NCBI RefSeq assembly: GCF_004361735.1
Contig: NZ_SNVV01000017.1
Span: forward strand, 1 to 64,000
Source: Azoarcus indigens
GTDB lineage: Bacteria > Pseudomonadota > Gammaproteobacteria > Burkholderiales > Rhodocyclaceae
DNA length: 64,000 nucleotides
Reading direction: 5' to 3'
Shown here: positions 42,366 to 52,100 of the stretch, in pieces
How positions within the stretch are numbered: the stretch's first letter is position 1
How the letters are laid out: each line of letters opens with the position of its first letter
Position numbers and translations under genes: made by a program
Notes under the pieces: generated by a model
Told to the model about the DNA's origin: nothing
The model's database searches: none
The model's input: only the letters and a program-made list of their open reading frames with translations

Positions 42366-42887
42366 TCAGAGCCCTGGCGCCCGCAGCACCAGCGTGTCGC
42401 CGCGCTGGGTGAATTCCAGGTTGCCGAGCACGCTCATGCCCAGCAGCACCTGGTCGTCTTTCATGCCGGGGTTGAGGTGGGCGCGCACGTCCTGGGCGAG
42501 GAAGGGGCCGAAGCCGAGTTCGGCGATGCGGGTGGTGCGCACGGTGACGCCGCCGTTGGCGGTCATCACCTGGGCGGTGCCGCCGGGTTTCAGGCCCAGC
42601 TCCGCGCCCAGGTGGGCGGGCACCGACACCAGGGTGGCGCCGGTATCCAGCAGGAAGGTGACTGGCTGGCCGTTGATGGTGCCGGGTGCCACGTAATGGC
42701 CCATGCGGTTGCGCCGCAGCGTGAGTTCGCCGCTGCCGCCGGGTTGGGCGACCAGGCCGTGGTTGGGGTTGTCGCGCTTCTGCAGGGCATTCTCGAAGTA
42801 CAGCCACAGCAGGCCGAGCAGGGCCAGCGCGGCCAGCCAGCTCATGATGCGGCCGGCGCGGCGGGTGGTGTGCTCGGATGCGCTCAT
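42366..42887 (-). CDS. Membrane-anchored retropepsin-like aspartic protease
   Basis: This 173-residue single-pass protein has a TM helix at about residues 15-35, followed by a clan AA aspartic protease domain (TIGR02281 type). The catalytic motif LLDTGATLVSVP is present, with the flap-like region LGMSVLGNLEF near the end. The family acts as a dimer outside the cytoplasm. I use ATG 42887 (MSASEHT). Substrates are unknown. Confidence 0.87.
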   Translation of the reverse strand: MSASEHTTRRAGRIMSWLAALALLGLLWLYFENALQKRDNPNHGLVAQPGGSGELTLRRNRMGHYVAPGTINGQPVTFLLDTGATLVSVPAHLGAELGLKPGGTAQVMTANGGVTVRTTRIAELGFGPFLAQDVRAHLNPGMKDDQVLLGMSVLGNLEFTQRGDTLVLRAPGL

Positions 42888-43006
42888 GGGCAACTCACCG
42901 GTCAGCAAGGGGAAGGGAAAGGCCCGCCATCACGGCCGCGCTCACCCCTCCACCAGCGGTGGGCGGGCAGCGGACGAGGGTGGGCCGGCATGGCGTGGCG
43001 TACGGA

Positions 43007-44629
43007 TCAGGACAAAACCTGGCCGTGCTCGCGGGTGGCGTGGAAGCCGACCTTGGGCCACTTCTCCATCGTCACTTCCAGGTTGTAGCGGCTGCTGGCC
43101 AGATATACGGGGTTGCCGTCCACATCCTTGCCCAGGCGCAGCGCCTGTTCGCGCTCGAAGTTGCGGCGGGTGGCTTCGTCCGGGAAGGTGAGCCAGCGGG
43201 CAGTGTGGATGTCGGCGGATTCGAAGATCGCATCCACCTTGTATTCGTCCTTCAGGCGCTGGGCGACCACTTCGAACTGCAGCTGGCCGACCGCGCCCAG
43301 CAGCATCTGCCCGCCGATCTGTTCGAACACCTGGATGGCGCCTTCTTCGCCCAATTCCTGCAAACCCTTCTGCAATTGCTTGGATTTGAGCGGATCGCGC
43401 AGGCGCGCGGCGCGGAACATTTCCGGCGAGAAATAGGGGATGCCCTTGAAGCCAAGCACTTCGCCTTCGGTGAGGGTGTCGCCGATCTGCAGCTGCCCGT
43501 GGTTGTGGATGCCGATGATGTCGCCGGCCACGCCGTCTTCCTTCAGCACCCGTTCGTTGGCCATGAAGGTGAGGGCGTTGGCGAGCTTCATGTCGCGGCC
43601 GGCGCGCACATGCTTGACCTTCATGCCGGAGCTGTAACGGCCGGAGCAGATGCGGAAGAAGGCGATGCGGTCGCGGTGCTTCGGGTCCATGTTGGCCTGG
43701 ATCTTGAACACGAAGCCGGTGAAGGCCGGTTCGGCCGGCTGCACCATGCGGGTGTCGCTGCCCTTGGTGCCGGCGACGCGCGGCTGCGGCGGTGGCGCCC
43801 AGTCGATCAGCGCCTGCAGGATTTCCTGCACGCCGAAGTTGTTGATACCGGAGCCGAAGAACACCGGGCTCTGCTTGCCTGCGAGGAATTCTTCGAGGTC
43901 GAAGGGCGGCGAGGCATCGTTGAGCAGGTCGACGTTTTCGCGCACCTGGCCGATTTCCATGGGGTAGCGGGCGTCCAGCTCGGGGTTGGCGATGCCGGAC
44001 AGCACCTCGGCGTCGCTGCGGCGTTCCTCGCCGGGGGTGAAGGTGAGCACGTTGTCCTGCAGCAGGTGATAGACGCCGCGGAAGGCCTTGCCCATGCCGA
44101 TCGGCCAGGTCACCGGCGCGCAGCTGATCTTGAGCACGTCCTCGATCTCGGCCAGCAGCTCGAAGGGCTCGCGCACCTCGCGGTCCATCTTGTTCACGAA
44201 GGTGATGATGGGCGTGTTGCGCAGGCGGCAGACCTCCAGCAGCTTGATGGTCTGCGCTTCCACGCCCTTGGCGGCATCGATCACCATCACCGCGGCGTCC
44301 ACCGCGGTGAGCACGCGGTAGGTGTCTTCGGAGAAGTCCTCGTGGCCCGGGGTGTCCAGCAGGTTGATGGTGTGGTCCTGATACTCGAACTGCATCACCG
44401 AGCTGGTCACCGAGATGCCGCGCTGCTTTTCCACCTCCATCCAGTCGGAGGTGGCATGGCGGGCGGACTTGCGCGCCTTCACCGTGCCGGCGAGCTGGAT
44501 GGCGCCGCCGAACAGCAGCAGCTTTTCCGTCAGCGTGGTCTTGCCCGCGTCGGGGTGGGAGATGATGGCGAAGGTGCGGCGCTTGGCGACATCGCGCAGC
44601 AGGTCGGGGGGAAACGGTGTGGAAGACAC
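43007..44629 (-). CDS. prfC: Peptide chain release factor 3
   Basis: This 540-residue GTPase recycles RF1 and RF2 from the ribosome. G-domain motifs are visible: [13 protein letters not shown] (G1), [12 protein letters not shown] (G3) and NKMDRE (G4). The length and the C-terminal HATREHGQV end match the family (E. coli 529). It is monocistronic here. Confidence 0.97.
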   Translation of the reverse strand: MSSTPFPPDLLRDVAKRRTFAIISHPDAGKTTLTEKLLLFGGAIQLAGTVKARKSARHATSDWMEVEKQRGISVTSSVMQFEYQDHTINLLDTPGHEDFSEDTYRVLTAVDAAVMVIDAAKGVEAQTIKLLEVCRLRNTPIITFVNKMDREVREPFELLAEIEDVLKISCAPVTWPIGMGKAFRGVYHLLQDNVLTFTPGEERRSDAEVLSGIANPELDARYPMEIGQVRENVDLLNDASPPFDLEEFLAGKQSPVFFGSGINNFGVQEILQALIDWAPPPQPRVAGTKGSDTRMVQPAEPAFTGFVFKIQANMDPKHRDRIAFFRICSGRYSSGMKVKHVRAGRDMKLANALTFMANERVLKEDGVAGDIIGIHNHGQLQIGDTLTEGEVLGFKGIPYFSPEMFRAARLRDPLKSKQLQKGLQELGEEGAIQVFEQIGGQMLLGAVGQLQFEVVAQRLKDEYKVDAIFESADIHTARWLTFPDEATRRNFEREQALRLGKDVDGNPVYLASSRYNLEVTMEKWPKVGFHATREHGQVLS

Positions 44630-44849
44630 GGTAGCAGGCCAGCCAGAAGTTGCGGGGGCGCGGCCGGAAGGGGCTGCGCTGCGGGATGGCGGATTCTACC
44701 AAGCTATCAGGCGCTGCCGGCGGTGGCGGGGCGAATGGCCGGGCGGGTATGCAGCCTGGCCCAATCGGGGCCGGGGATGGCGAAGGCGGTGGGAAAGGCG
44801 GTGGCGCAAATGACAGCGGCACCACCGCCTGCGGCTTGGCGGCGGGGCT

Positions 44850-46514
44850 TCAGTCGCGCCCGGTTTCCGGCTGCGGCGCGGTGACGGCCAGCCCTTCCGC
44901 CAGCCGCACCAGGCCGAGGAATTCGCCGCGGTAGCCGTAGGGGTCCTCGCCGCGGCTGGCGCGGGCCAGGCTGGCGATGTCGTTGAAGCCGAAGTCGTTC
45001 AGGTACCTGCCGCCATCGCTCAGGCGCTGGCCGAAGGCGGCGACCGCGGCGGCGAAGCGGAAGTCCTCGCTGCCCTTGTCCTGGCGGATGTCGGCCTTGC
45101 GCAACGGCACTTCCAGCAGGCGGCTGTCTTCGCCATGCGCCGGCTTGTAGCGCAGGCGCAGGAAGGCGAGTTCGCCGGCCTTGCCCCTGGCGGTTTCCGG
45201 CGTGGCGTAGCGCAGCGGCTCCAGCCGGCCCGGCGTGCCGGCCAGGGTGATCTCGTACAGCGCGGTAACGCGGTGGCCGGCGCCGATCTCGCCGGCATCC
45301 ACCTTGTCGTTGCTGAAATCCTCGCGGCGCAGGGCGCGGTTCTCGAAGCCGATCTGGCGGTATTCGCTGACGACGGCCGGGTTGAATTCCAGCTGGATCT
45401 TCACGTCGTGCGCCACCGTGGCCAGGGTGGAGGTGAATTCGTCCACCAGCACCTTTTGCGCTTCGTTGAGGTTGTCGATGTAGCGGTAGGCACCGTCGCC
45501 GGCGTCGGCCAGCTGTTCCATCAGCTGGTCGTTGTAGTTGCCGGTGCCTAAGCCCAGCGTGGTGAGGGAGATGCCCAGCTTGCGCCGCTCGGCGACCATG
45601 TCCCTGAGCGTTTCGAAGCGGGTGACGCCGACGTTGAAGTCGCCGTCGGTGGCGAGCAGCACGCGGTTGATGCCGTCCTTGAGGAAGCCGTGTTGCGCCA
45701 GGGTGTAGGCGAGCTCGATGCCGGCGCCGCCGGCGGTTGCGCCGGCCGCCTGCAGGCTGTCGATGGCGGCGATCATCTGTGCCTTGTGGTCGCCGGCGGT
45801 GGGCTCCAGCACCACCTGGGTTCTGCCTGAGTAGGTGACCAGCGACAGCCGGTCCTGCGGCCGCAGCTCGGCGACGAAGCGCTTCATCGCCTGCTTCAGC
45901 AGCGGCAGCTTGTCGGCGGTGGACATGGAGCCGGACACATCCACCAGGAACACCAGGTTGGCCGGCGGCAGCGTTTCCTTGGCCGGGTCGGCCGCCTGGA
46001 CGCCGATGCGCAGCAACAGGCTGTTGCGATTCCACGGCGTGGGCGCGACCTCGGTGCTGACGGCGAAGGGCGTGTTGTCCTTCGGCAGCGGGTAGGCGTA
46101 GGGGAAGTAATTCACCAGCTCTTCCACCCGGATCGCATCCCGCGGCGGCAGCTGCCCGGCGCGCAGCAGGCGGCGCAGGTTGGTGTAGCTGCCGGTATCG
46201 ACGTCGATGGAGAAGGTGGAGACCGGCGTTTCCGCCACCCGCAGCACGCCGTGGCGCTCTATCGGCTGGTATTGCTCACGGTCGCTGGCGGGCGGCTGCA
46301 TGGCGGGCGCTGGCTGCGCAATTCTCGCCAGGGCCGCGGAAGGCATGGCGGCGGGCTGCGGAGAAGGCATTGCGATCGAAGGCAGGGAGGCGGATTCCGC
46401 CTTGCGGGACGGGGGGGCGCCGGCGGAGTCCGGATGGCCGGTGGTGCCGCAGGCGATGGGCAGGGTGGCGAGCAGGAGCAGAGGCAGGGTGCGGGCGCGC
46501 ATGGCGTGTTCCAT
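44850..46514 (-). CDS. VWA-domain lipoprotein (YfbK-like)
   Basis: This 554-residue lipoprotein has lipobox LPIAC (Cys near 22) and a Pro/Ala-rich linker to about residue 85. A conserved N-domain follows (FSIDVDTGSYTNLRRLL, then VEELVNYFPYAYP). The von Willebrand A domain has a full MIDAS start, DVSGSMS, with later TATDGDFN-type Asp. The C-terminal domain matches the DUF3520 part of YfbK proteins. The role is unknown, probably a surface or periplasmic binding protein. It is divergent from the yfaA-like gene. Confidence 0.9.
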   Translation of the reverse strand: MEHAMRARTLPLLLLATLPIACGTTGHPDSAGAPPSRKAESASLPSIAMPSPQPAAMPSAALARIAQPAPAMQPPASDREQYQPIERHGVLRVAETPVSTFSIDVDTGSYTNLRRLLRAGQLPPRDAIRVEELVNYFPYAYPLPKDNTPFAVSTEVAPTPWNRNSLLLRIGVQAADPAKETLPPANLVFLVDVSGSMSTADKLPLLKQAMKRFVAELRPQDRLSLVTYSGRTQVVLEPTAGDHKAQMIAAIDSLQAAGATAGGAGIELAYTLAQHGFLKDGINRVLLATDGDFNVGVTRFETLRDMVAERRKLGISLTTLGLGTGNYNDQLMEQLADAGDGAYRYIDNLNEAQKVLVDEFTSTLATVAHDVKIQLEFNPAVVSEYRQIGFENRALRREDFSNDKVDAGEIGAGHRVTALYEITLAGTPGRLEPLRYATPETARGKAGELAFLRLRYKPAHGEDSRLLEVPLRKADIRQDKGSEDFRFAAAVAAFGQRLSDGGRYLNDFGFNDIASLARASRGEDPYGYRGEFLGLVRLAEGLAVTAPQPETGRD

Positions 46515-46792
46515 TCGATGGAATTGGGAGGGCCGGAAGAAGCCGGAAAAGAACCGGTGTGCTTGAAGCCCGGGCAGCCTAAGCGAAGGGCGGCGGTGTG
46601 CTCATCGGCATATGCAAGACTTCTTTTCCTTGCCCGCGGAAAGGTTATGTGTTGTGGATGGCCGGCCGCGCCGCAGCCGGGAGGCGGCGAAACCGCTTTT
46701 GGGCGCGATGGCGTCATGTGCTTGGGGCATAATCCGCCTCTTGCCGCGATTGCCGTATCGCGCCTTTTTCCGTACTACCGGTGCCCACCTCC

Positions 46793-48457
46793 ATGTCCGC
46801 CGCGCCCAAGAAAAGCCGACGCTGGATGCTGCTGCTGCTCGCAGCCATCCTGGTTCTCGCCCCCGGGGCATACTTCCTGCTCAAGCCGTCGCCCTTCGAT
46901 GGCAAGGTCAATGCCCTCGGCCTGGATCTCGCCCAGCCGGACGCGCTGATCCGCAGCCAGAGCTTGTCACGCCTGCCGCCTGACCTGATGCGGGTGCCGC
47001 TGGCGCGCGACGTGCTCACCGAGGATTTCGTCGATTACTACGAGCAGCACGAACAGCGCCTCGCCCTGTCCGGCACGCTGCGCCGCCTTGCCTACGAACA
47101 TCGGCTGAGCCTGCCGGAACGGGTGCTGGAGTCGGTGTTCGACGAGCCGGCCGAAGTCGCCCTGTGGCGTGGCGGCGATGGTGCCCTCAAGCACTTCGCG
47201 GTGGCGATGACGCGCAACGGCCTCGCCCGCACGCTGCAGATGCTGCTGCCGCTGGCGCCCGAGGTGCAGCTGTCCACCGTCGGCGAATTGCGTGGCGGCA
47301 AGGCCAGGCTGCTGGTGCTGGAGTACGGCTACGGCCATCGCCTGCTGCTGGCCGCGCGCGGCGACCGGGTGGTGGCGCTGTCCGACCCCGGCATGCTGCT
47401 GCAGAGCGCCGAGGACGCAGCCGAAGGCGAGGAGCCGGTGCAGGACGGTGCGGCGGCGGCGGTCATCGCCCGTCTGCTGGACATGGACGCGGACGAGGTT
47501 TCGCCCTTCGCCGAACACTTCGCCCTGGCCGCGCCCAGCGGCAAGGGCCACCAGTTGGTGGTGGGCGCCAGCTTCTACGCCATGGGCTACCAGGCTTTCG
47601 CGCCCGGCGTCGCCGCGCTGGATTTTTCCTTCGACGACCAGGGCGGCTGGCGTACCGCGATGCTGGTGGATGGGGCCGCGCTGCCCGCCGGCGGGCTGGA
47701 CGGCAGCGCGCTGTGGTCCGCCCTGCCGCATGGGGCCAGCCTGTGCGCGCTGGCGCCGGTGGCCTGGGATCGCCTGTCGCCGCTGGCGGAAAAGCTGGGC
47801 GTGCCGGCGGAGAAGAACAAAGCGGCCGGCGGCCTGGGCGATCTCTTCACCGGCCCGGCGACGGTGTGCTGGTACGGCGATTCCCGGCTGTATACCCCGC
47901 TGTTCGCCGCCACGTTGAAAGCGGACGTGGATGCCGCCACCGCAGCCCGCTTTACCACCGTGTTCGGTGCGGCCACCGGCATCGGCGGCGAAGTGGAAGC
48001 CGAGGCCGAAGGCAGTGGCGCGGATGGTCTGCGGCTGTGGCGCAAGCAGGTGCCCAGCGTGTTCGGCAGCGGCCCGGCCGAGGAACGCCAGATGGTGCCC
48101 AGCCTGGCGAGCAGCGGCCGCCTGGTGCTGTTCTCGCCGGATGCGGCGCTGGTGGACAAGGCGGTGGATGTGGCCGCCAAGCGCTACCCGGCCCTGGCCG
48201 ACAGCCTGCCCGCCGCCAGCAAGACCATTGCCCTGCTGGACCCGGCGCCGATGGCCGCGCTGCTGCGCAAGGAAGTGTTCGCCGCCCTGCCGCGCAGCGA
48301 GGAAACCCTGCTGCGCAACGCCGCCGACGCTCACTTGCTGCCGCGCCTGCAGCAGCTCTCCAGCTACCCGGCGTTGCGGCTGGTGCGCGGCGGCGAGGCT
48401 GGCCAGGGCCGGCAGTGGCAGCCGCTGCAGTGGGAAAGCGCGGCGCCGCGGCGGTGA
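46793..48457 (+). CDS. yfaA: YfaA-like protein (DUF2138)
   Basis: This 554-residue protein has one N-terminal membrane anchor (about 10-32) and a large extracytoplasmic region. It matches DUF2138 (E. coli YfaA), with segments LARDVLTEDFVDYYEQHEQR and ASFYAMGYQAFAPG. Its function is unknown. In E. coli, yfaA, yfaQ, yfaS and yfaT are one locus with the alpha-2-macroglobulin, and the same grouping is seen here. The ATG at 46793 is chosen; a GTG 12 bases upstream is possible. Confidence 0.87.
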   Translation: MSAAPKKSRRWMLLLLAAILVLAPGAYFLLKPSPFDGKVNALGLDLAQPDALIRSQSLSRLPPDLMRVPLARDVLTEDFVDYYEQHEQRLALSGTLRRLAYEHRLSLPERVLESVFDEPAEVALWRGGDGALKHFAVAMTRNGLARTLQMLLPLAPEVQLSTVGELRGGKARLLVLEYGYGHRLLLAARGDRVVALSDPGMLLQSAEDAAEGEEPVQDGAAAAVIARLLDMDADEVSPFAEHFALAAPSGKGHQLVVGASFYAMGYQAFAPGVAALDFSFDDQGGWRTAMLVDGAALPAGGLDGSALWSALPHGASLCALAPVAWDRLSPLAEKLGVPAEKNKAAGGLGDLFTGPATVCWYGDSRLYTPLFAATLKADVDAATAARFTTVFGAATGIGGEVEAEAEGSGADGLRLWRKQVPSVFGSGPAEERQMVPSLASSGRLVLFSPDAALVDKAVDVAAKRYPALADSLPAASKTIALLDPAPMAALLRKEVFAALPRSEETLLRNAADAHLLPRLQQLSSYPALRLVRGGEAGQGRQWQPLQWESAAPRR

Positions 48458-48471
48458 AGCCGGCGGATCAC

Positions 48472-49149
48472 ATGATGGACAGCGCACTGCGCCGCCGCCT
48501 GCTGCTGGGCGGCCTCGCTGCCCTGCTGGCCGCGCCCGCGCAGGCGCTGATGCCGGTGGCGCCGGGCCGCGCCGCGCCGCCCGGCCCGCGGCTGGACGCC
48601 GACCAGAGCCGCGCCTTTCGCGCCTGGGTGGTGCTGATCGCCGAAGAACAGGTCCGCCGCGGCCCGACGCCGCGCTGGACCCACCGCGACTGCGCTGGCC
48701 TGGTGCGTTTCGCGGTGGCCGAGGCGCTGGCCGAGCATGACGCCCGCTGGCGCAAATCCATGGGCCTCAACGGCCGCCTGCCGCCGGAAACCGTGCCCGC
48801 CCAGTTGCGCGACGAACTCCGCCACCAGTGGCGCCGGCCGGACGGCAGCAGCGGCGCCTATGTCAATGCCATCGGCCTGGTGCAGGAAAACAGCCGCGCC
48901 ATCGGCCGCGACCTGCGCCTGGCGCGGCCGGCCGACCTGCTGTTCTTCGACCAGGGCGACGCCCAGCACCTGATGCTGTGGACCGGCCGCCGCATCGTCT
49001 ATCACAACGGCGCCGAACCGCGGCCGGGCGACGATGGCCTGCGCGCGGTCGTGCCGCAGGAACTGCTGGCCTGGAACGACACCCGCTGGCGGCCGGACGC
49101 AGCCAACCCCAATTTCGCCGGCATCTTCACGCTGGCTTTTCTCACCTGA
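48472..49149 (+). CDS. yfaT: YfaT-like exported protein (DUF1175)
   Basis: This 225-residue protein has a signal peptide (residues about 1-26) and a DUF1175 domain. The segment HRDCAGLVRFAVAEAL looks like the cysteine start of NlpC/P60-type peptidases, and HLMLWTGRRIVYHNG supplies the histidine region. A cell-wall amidase function is plausible but not shown. It begins 15 bp after yfaA and is followed by yfaS in 22 bp, so the three are one transcript. Confidence 0.87.
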   Translation: MMDSALRRRLLLGGLAALLAAPAQALMPVAPGRAAPPGPRLDADQSRAFRAWVVLIAEEQVRRGPTPRWTHRDCAGLVRFAVAEALAEHDARWRKSMGLNGRLPPETVPAQLRDELRHQWRRPDGSSGAYVNAIGLVQENSRAIGRDLRLARPADLLFFDQGDAQHLMLWTGRRIVYHNGAEPRPGDDGLRAVVPQELLAWNDTRWRPDAANPNFAGIFTLAFLT

Positions 49150-49171
49150 ACCGTAGAACGACGACGGCGCC

Positions 49172-52100
49172 ATGACGATTCCCTTCCGCCCGGTCATTTC
49201 CTCCATGCCCGCCCGCAGCCGGCTCTCCCGCCTTTTCGTGGCCGCCGCCCTCATGGCCGCCTGCCTGGCCGGTGCCCTGCCGCAGCCGGCGCGAGCCCAG
49301 TCCGATGTCGGCCTCTCCAGCGGCTACCAGCCCTTCCAGAGCACGCCCTTCTTCATCCTCGCCGACAAGCAGTTCGGCAGCGGCGACGAAGCCCTGCTGC
49401 GGGTGGAAGTGCCGGGCGGCAGCGGCGGCCGCGCGATGCTGGAAGCCTACGGCGGCGTCGACATCCGCCTGTACCGGGTGCCGAAGCCGCTGGATTTCCT
49501 GAAGGCGCAGAAGAACCTGCACCGGGTGGATGTGCGGCCGCGCCCGCGCGACGAGGGCGTGGCCAACACCCTGTCCTACCTGTGGGACAACGCCTGGAAG
49601 AAATCCCGCATGGCCTGGCGCGACCTGTTCTCGCCGCAGGCCCGCAGCACCGTCACCGCCGCCGCGCCCGCGCTGCATAGCAAGCCGGCGTTGCTGGAGC
49701 CCACCGAGTTCCGTGCGCCGCAGCGCTTCAAGCCGCTGGAAGGCTACGAGCTGGCGGACAGCTTCCGTTACCCGCTGTGGCAGGCGCAGCCGATCAAGCC
49801 GCCGGAGGTGAAGCTGCAAGGCTCCAGCAGCGACTTCATTCCCGCCAGCGAGGGCAACGTCCACGTGCCGCTGGGCAAGCTCAAGCCCGGCCTCTACCTG
49901 GCGGAAGCCATCATCGGCACCCACCGCGCGCTGACGCTGGTGTTCGTCTCCGACACGGTGGCGGTCACCAAGATCGCCGCCGGCGCGCTCACCGTGTGGA
50001 CCGCCAACCGCAACGACGGCCGCCCGGTGGCGGACAGCCGCCTGCTGTGGACCGACGGCGTCGGCACGCTGAAGTCCGCCAGCACTAGCGCCGACGGCCT
50101 CGCCACCCTGGCCCACGCCAGCCCGGAGCGCACCTACCTGCTGGGCGAGGATGCCGGCGGCGGCGTGTTCGTCTCCGAGAATTTCTACTACGACAGCGAG
50201 ATCCACGACACCAAGCTCTACGCGGTGACCGACCGGCCGCTGTACCGCCCGGGCGACCTGGTGCGCATCAAGTTCCTCGGCCGCGACTTCCAGTCCGCCA
50301 GCCGCTCCCGCCCGGCGCGCGCCGGCGAGCTGCGCATCGAGGTGAGCGACCCCAACGGCACGCCGGTGCTGACTACCGGCGTGCCGTTGACGCCGGACAC
50401 CGGCGCCGACACCGCCTTCCGCCTGCCGGACAACGCGGTGGCCGGCGGCTACGACATCCGCATCGCCTACGAGGACAAGCGCTACGGTGCCGCCTTCCGC
50501 GTCGCCGAGTACGTCAAGCCGCACTTCGAGATCGAACTGCTGCCGGACCACCCTGCCTTCAAGACCGGCGAGCCGGTGAGCGGCAAGGTGCGCCTCGCCT
50601 ATCCCGACGGCAAGCCGGTGAAGAACGCCGCGGTGGAACTCACGCTGCGGGCGCAGACGCTCACCATGGTGCAGGGCGAACTGCGCTACAGCGGCCTGTT
50701 CCCGGTGCAGCTGTCCACCGCCAGCCTCACCACCGACGGCGGCGGCGAAGCCAGGTTCACCCTGCCGGCGGCCAAGGAGCCCTCCCGCCTCATCCTCACC
50801 CTGCTCGCTACCGACGGCGCCGCCTACCGGGTGCGCAGCGCGCGCGAACTGCTGGTGGAGCGCGCCGCCTCGAGCTGGAAGCTGGTGGCGGCGCGCAACT
50901 TCAGCATGGCCGGTGACAAGCCTGGCTTCCGCCTGGAAGCCGAGGGCGAGAACGCCGCCGCGCCGGTCAAGTGGGAAATCGTGCGGCTGGAGGACCAGTC
51001 CCGCAGCAGCGGCGATTTCGACCCGGCGGCGCGCGAATGGAAGCCGGCGCTGGAGCGCCCCGGTTCCTACTCGCTGATGCTGCGCGACGCCGCCGGCAAC
51101 ATCGTCGCCGCCACCGCGCACTGGGTGGGCGGCGGCAAGGACAAGGACAGCCTGCAGGTGGCCGCCGGCTCCATCGAGATGGTCACCGACAAGGCCGGCT
51201 ACCAGCCGGGCGATACCGCCGAGGTGCTGATCTCCTTCCCCGAGCCGGTAGACGAAGCCCTGCTGACGCTGGAGCGCGACGGCGTGGACGCCACCGCCCT
51301 GCTCAGCCGCGGCGCCGGCTGGCTGCGTACCGAACGCCTGGCGCCCAACCAGTGGCGCGCGCGGGTGCCGGTCACCGAGGCCCATGCGCCCAACATCACC
51401 TTCTCCGCGGTGTACGTGAAGCATGGCGACTACGTGTTCCAGAACGCCGGCCTGGTGGTGGAACCGCCGCGCATCGCGCTGGACATCCGCAGCGACCATG
51501 AAACCGTGCAGCCGGGCGAGCTGGTGACGGTGGACATCCAGGCCACGCTGCGCGGCAAGCCGGCGCCGGCGCTGCTCACCGTCTCGGTGGTGGACGAGAT
51601 GGTCTATGCGCTGCAGCCGGAGATTGCCCCCAGCCTGCCGGAATTCCTCCAGCACATCCGCCGCAACAACGTGCGCACCAACGCCAGCCTGAACTTCATC
51701 GCCTACGACGAAGCCGCCGACTGGTCCGCCGCCGCCGCGCGCCAGCCGCCGGCCCGCCATCAGTACAACGAGCGTGGCGTGAAGGTGCTGGAGCGCCCGC
51801 GCCGAGACGACACCGACACCGCCGCCTGGCTGCCGGCACTGAAGACCGACGCCCAGGGCCACGCCCGCTTCAGTTTCCGCATGCCTGACGCGCTGTCGCG
51901 CTGGCGCATCACCGTGCGCGCGGTCGGCCAGGACAGCGCCGACGGCGTGCCTGGCCAGCGCACCGCCTACGTCCGCTCGGACAAATCCTTCTATGCCAAA
52001 TGGACCTCACCCGACTGGTTGCGCGAAGGCGACAAGCCGCAGGCGGCGCTGGCGGTGTTCAACAACGCCGGCGAGGAGCGCAAGGCCGAGGTGGTGCTGA

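Noticed and set aside
49142-51862. Long open frames antisense to yfaS, and similarly to topB (19691-22327)
   Set aside because: Both are shadows in high-GC DNA without motifs.
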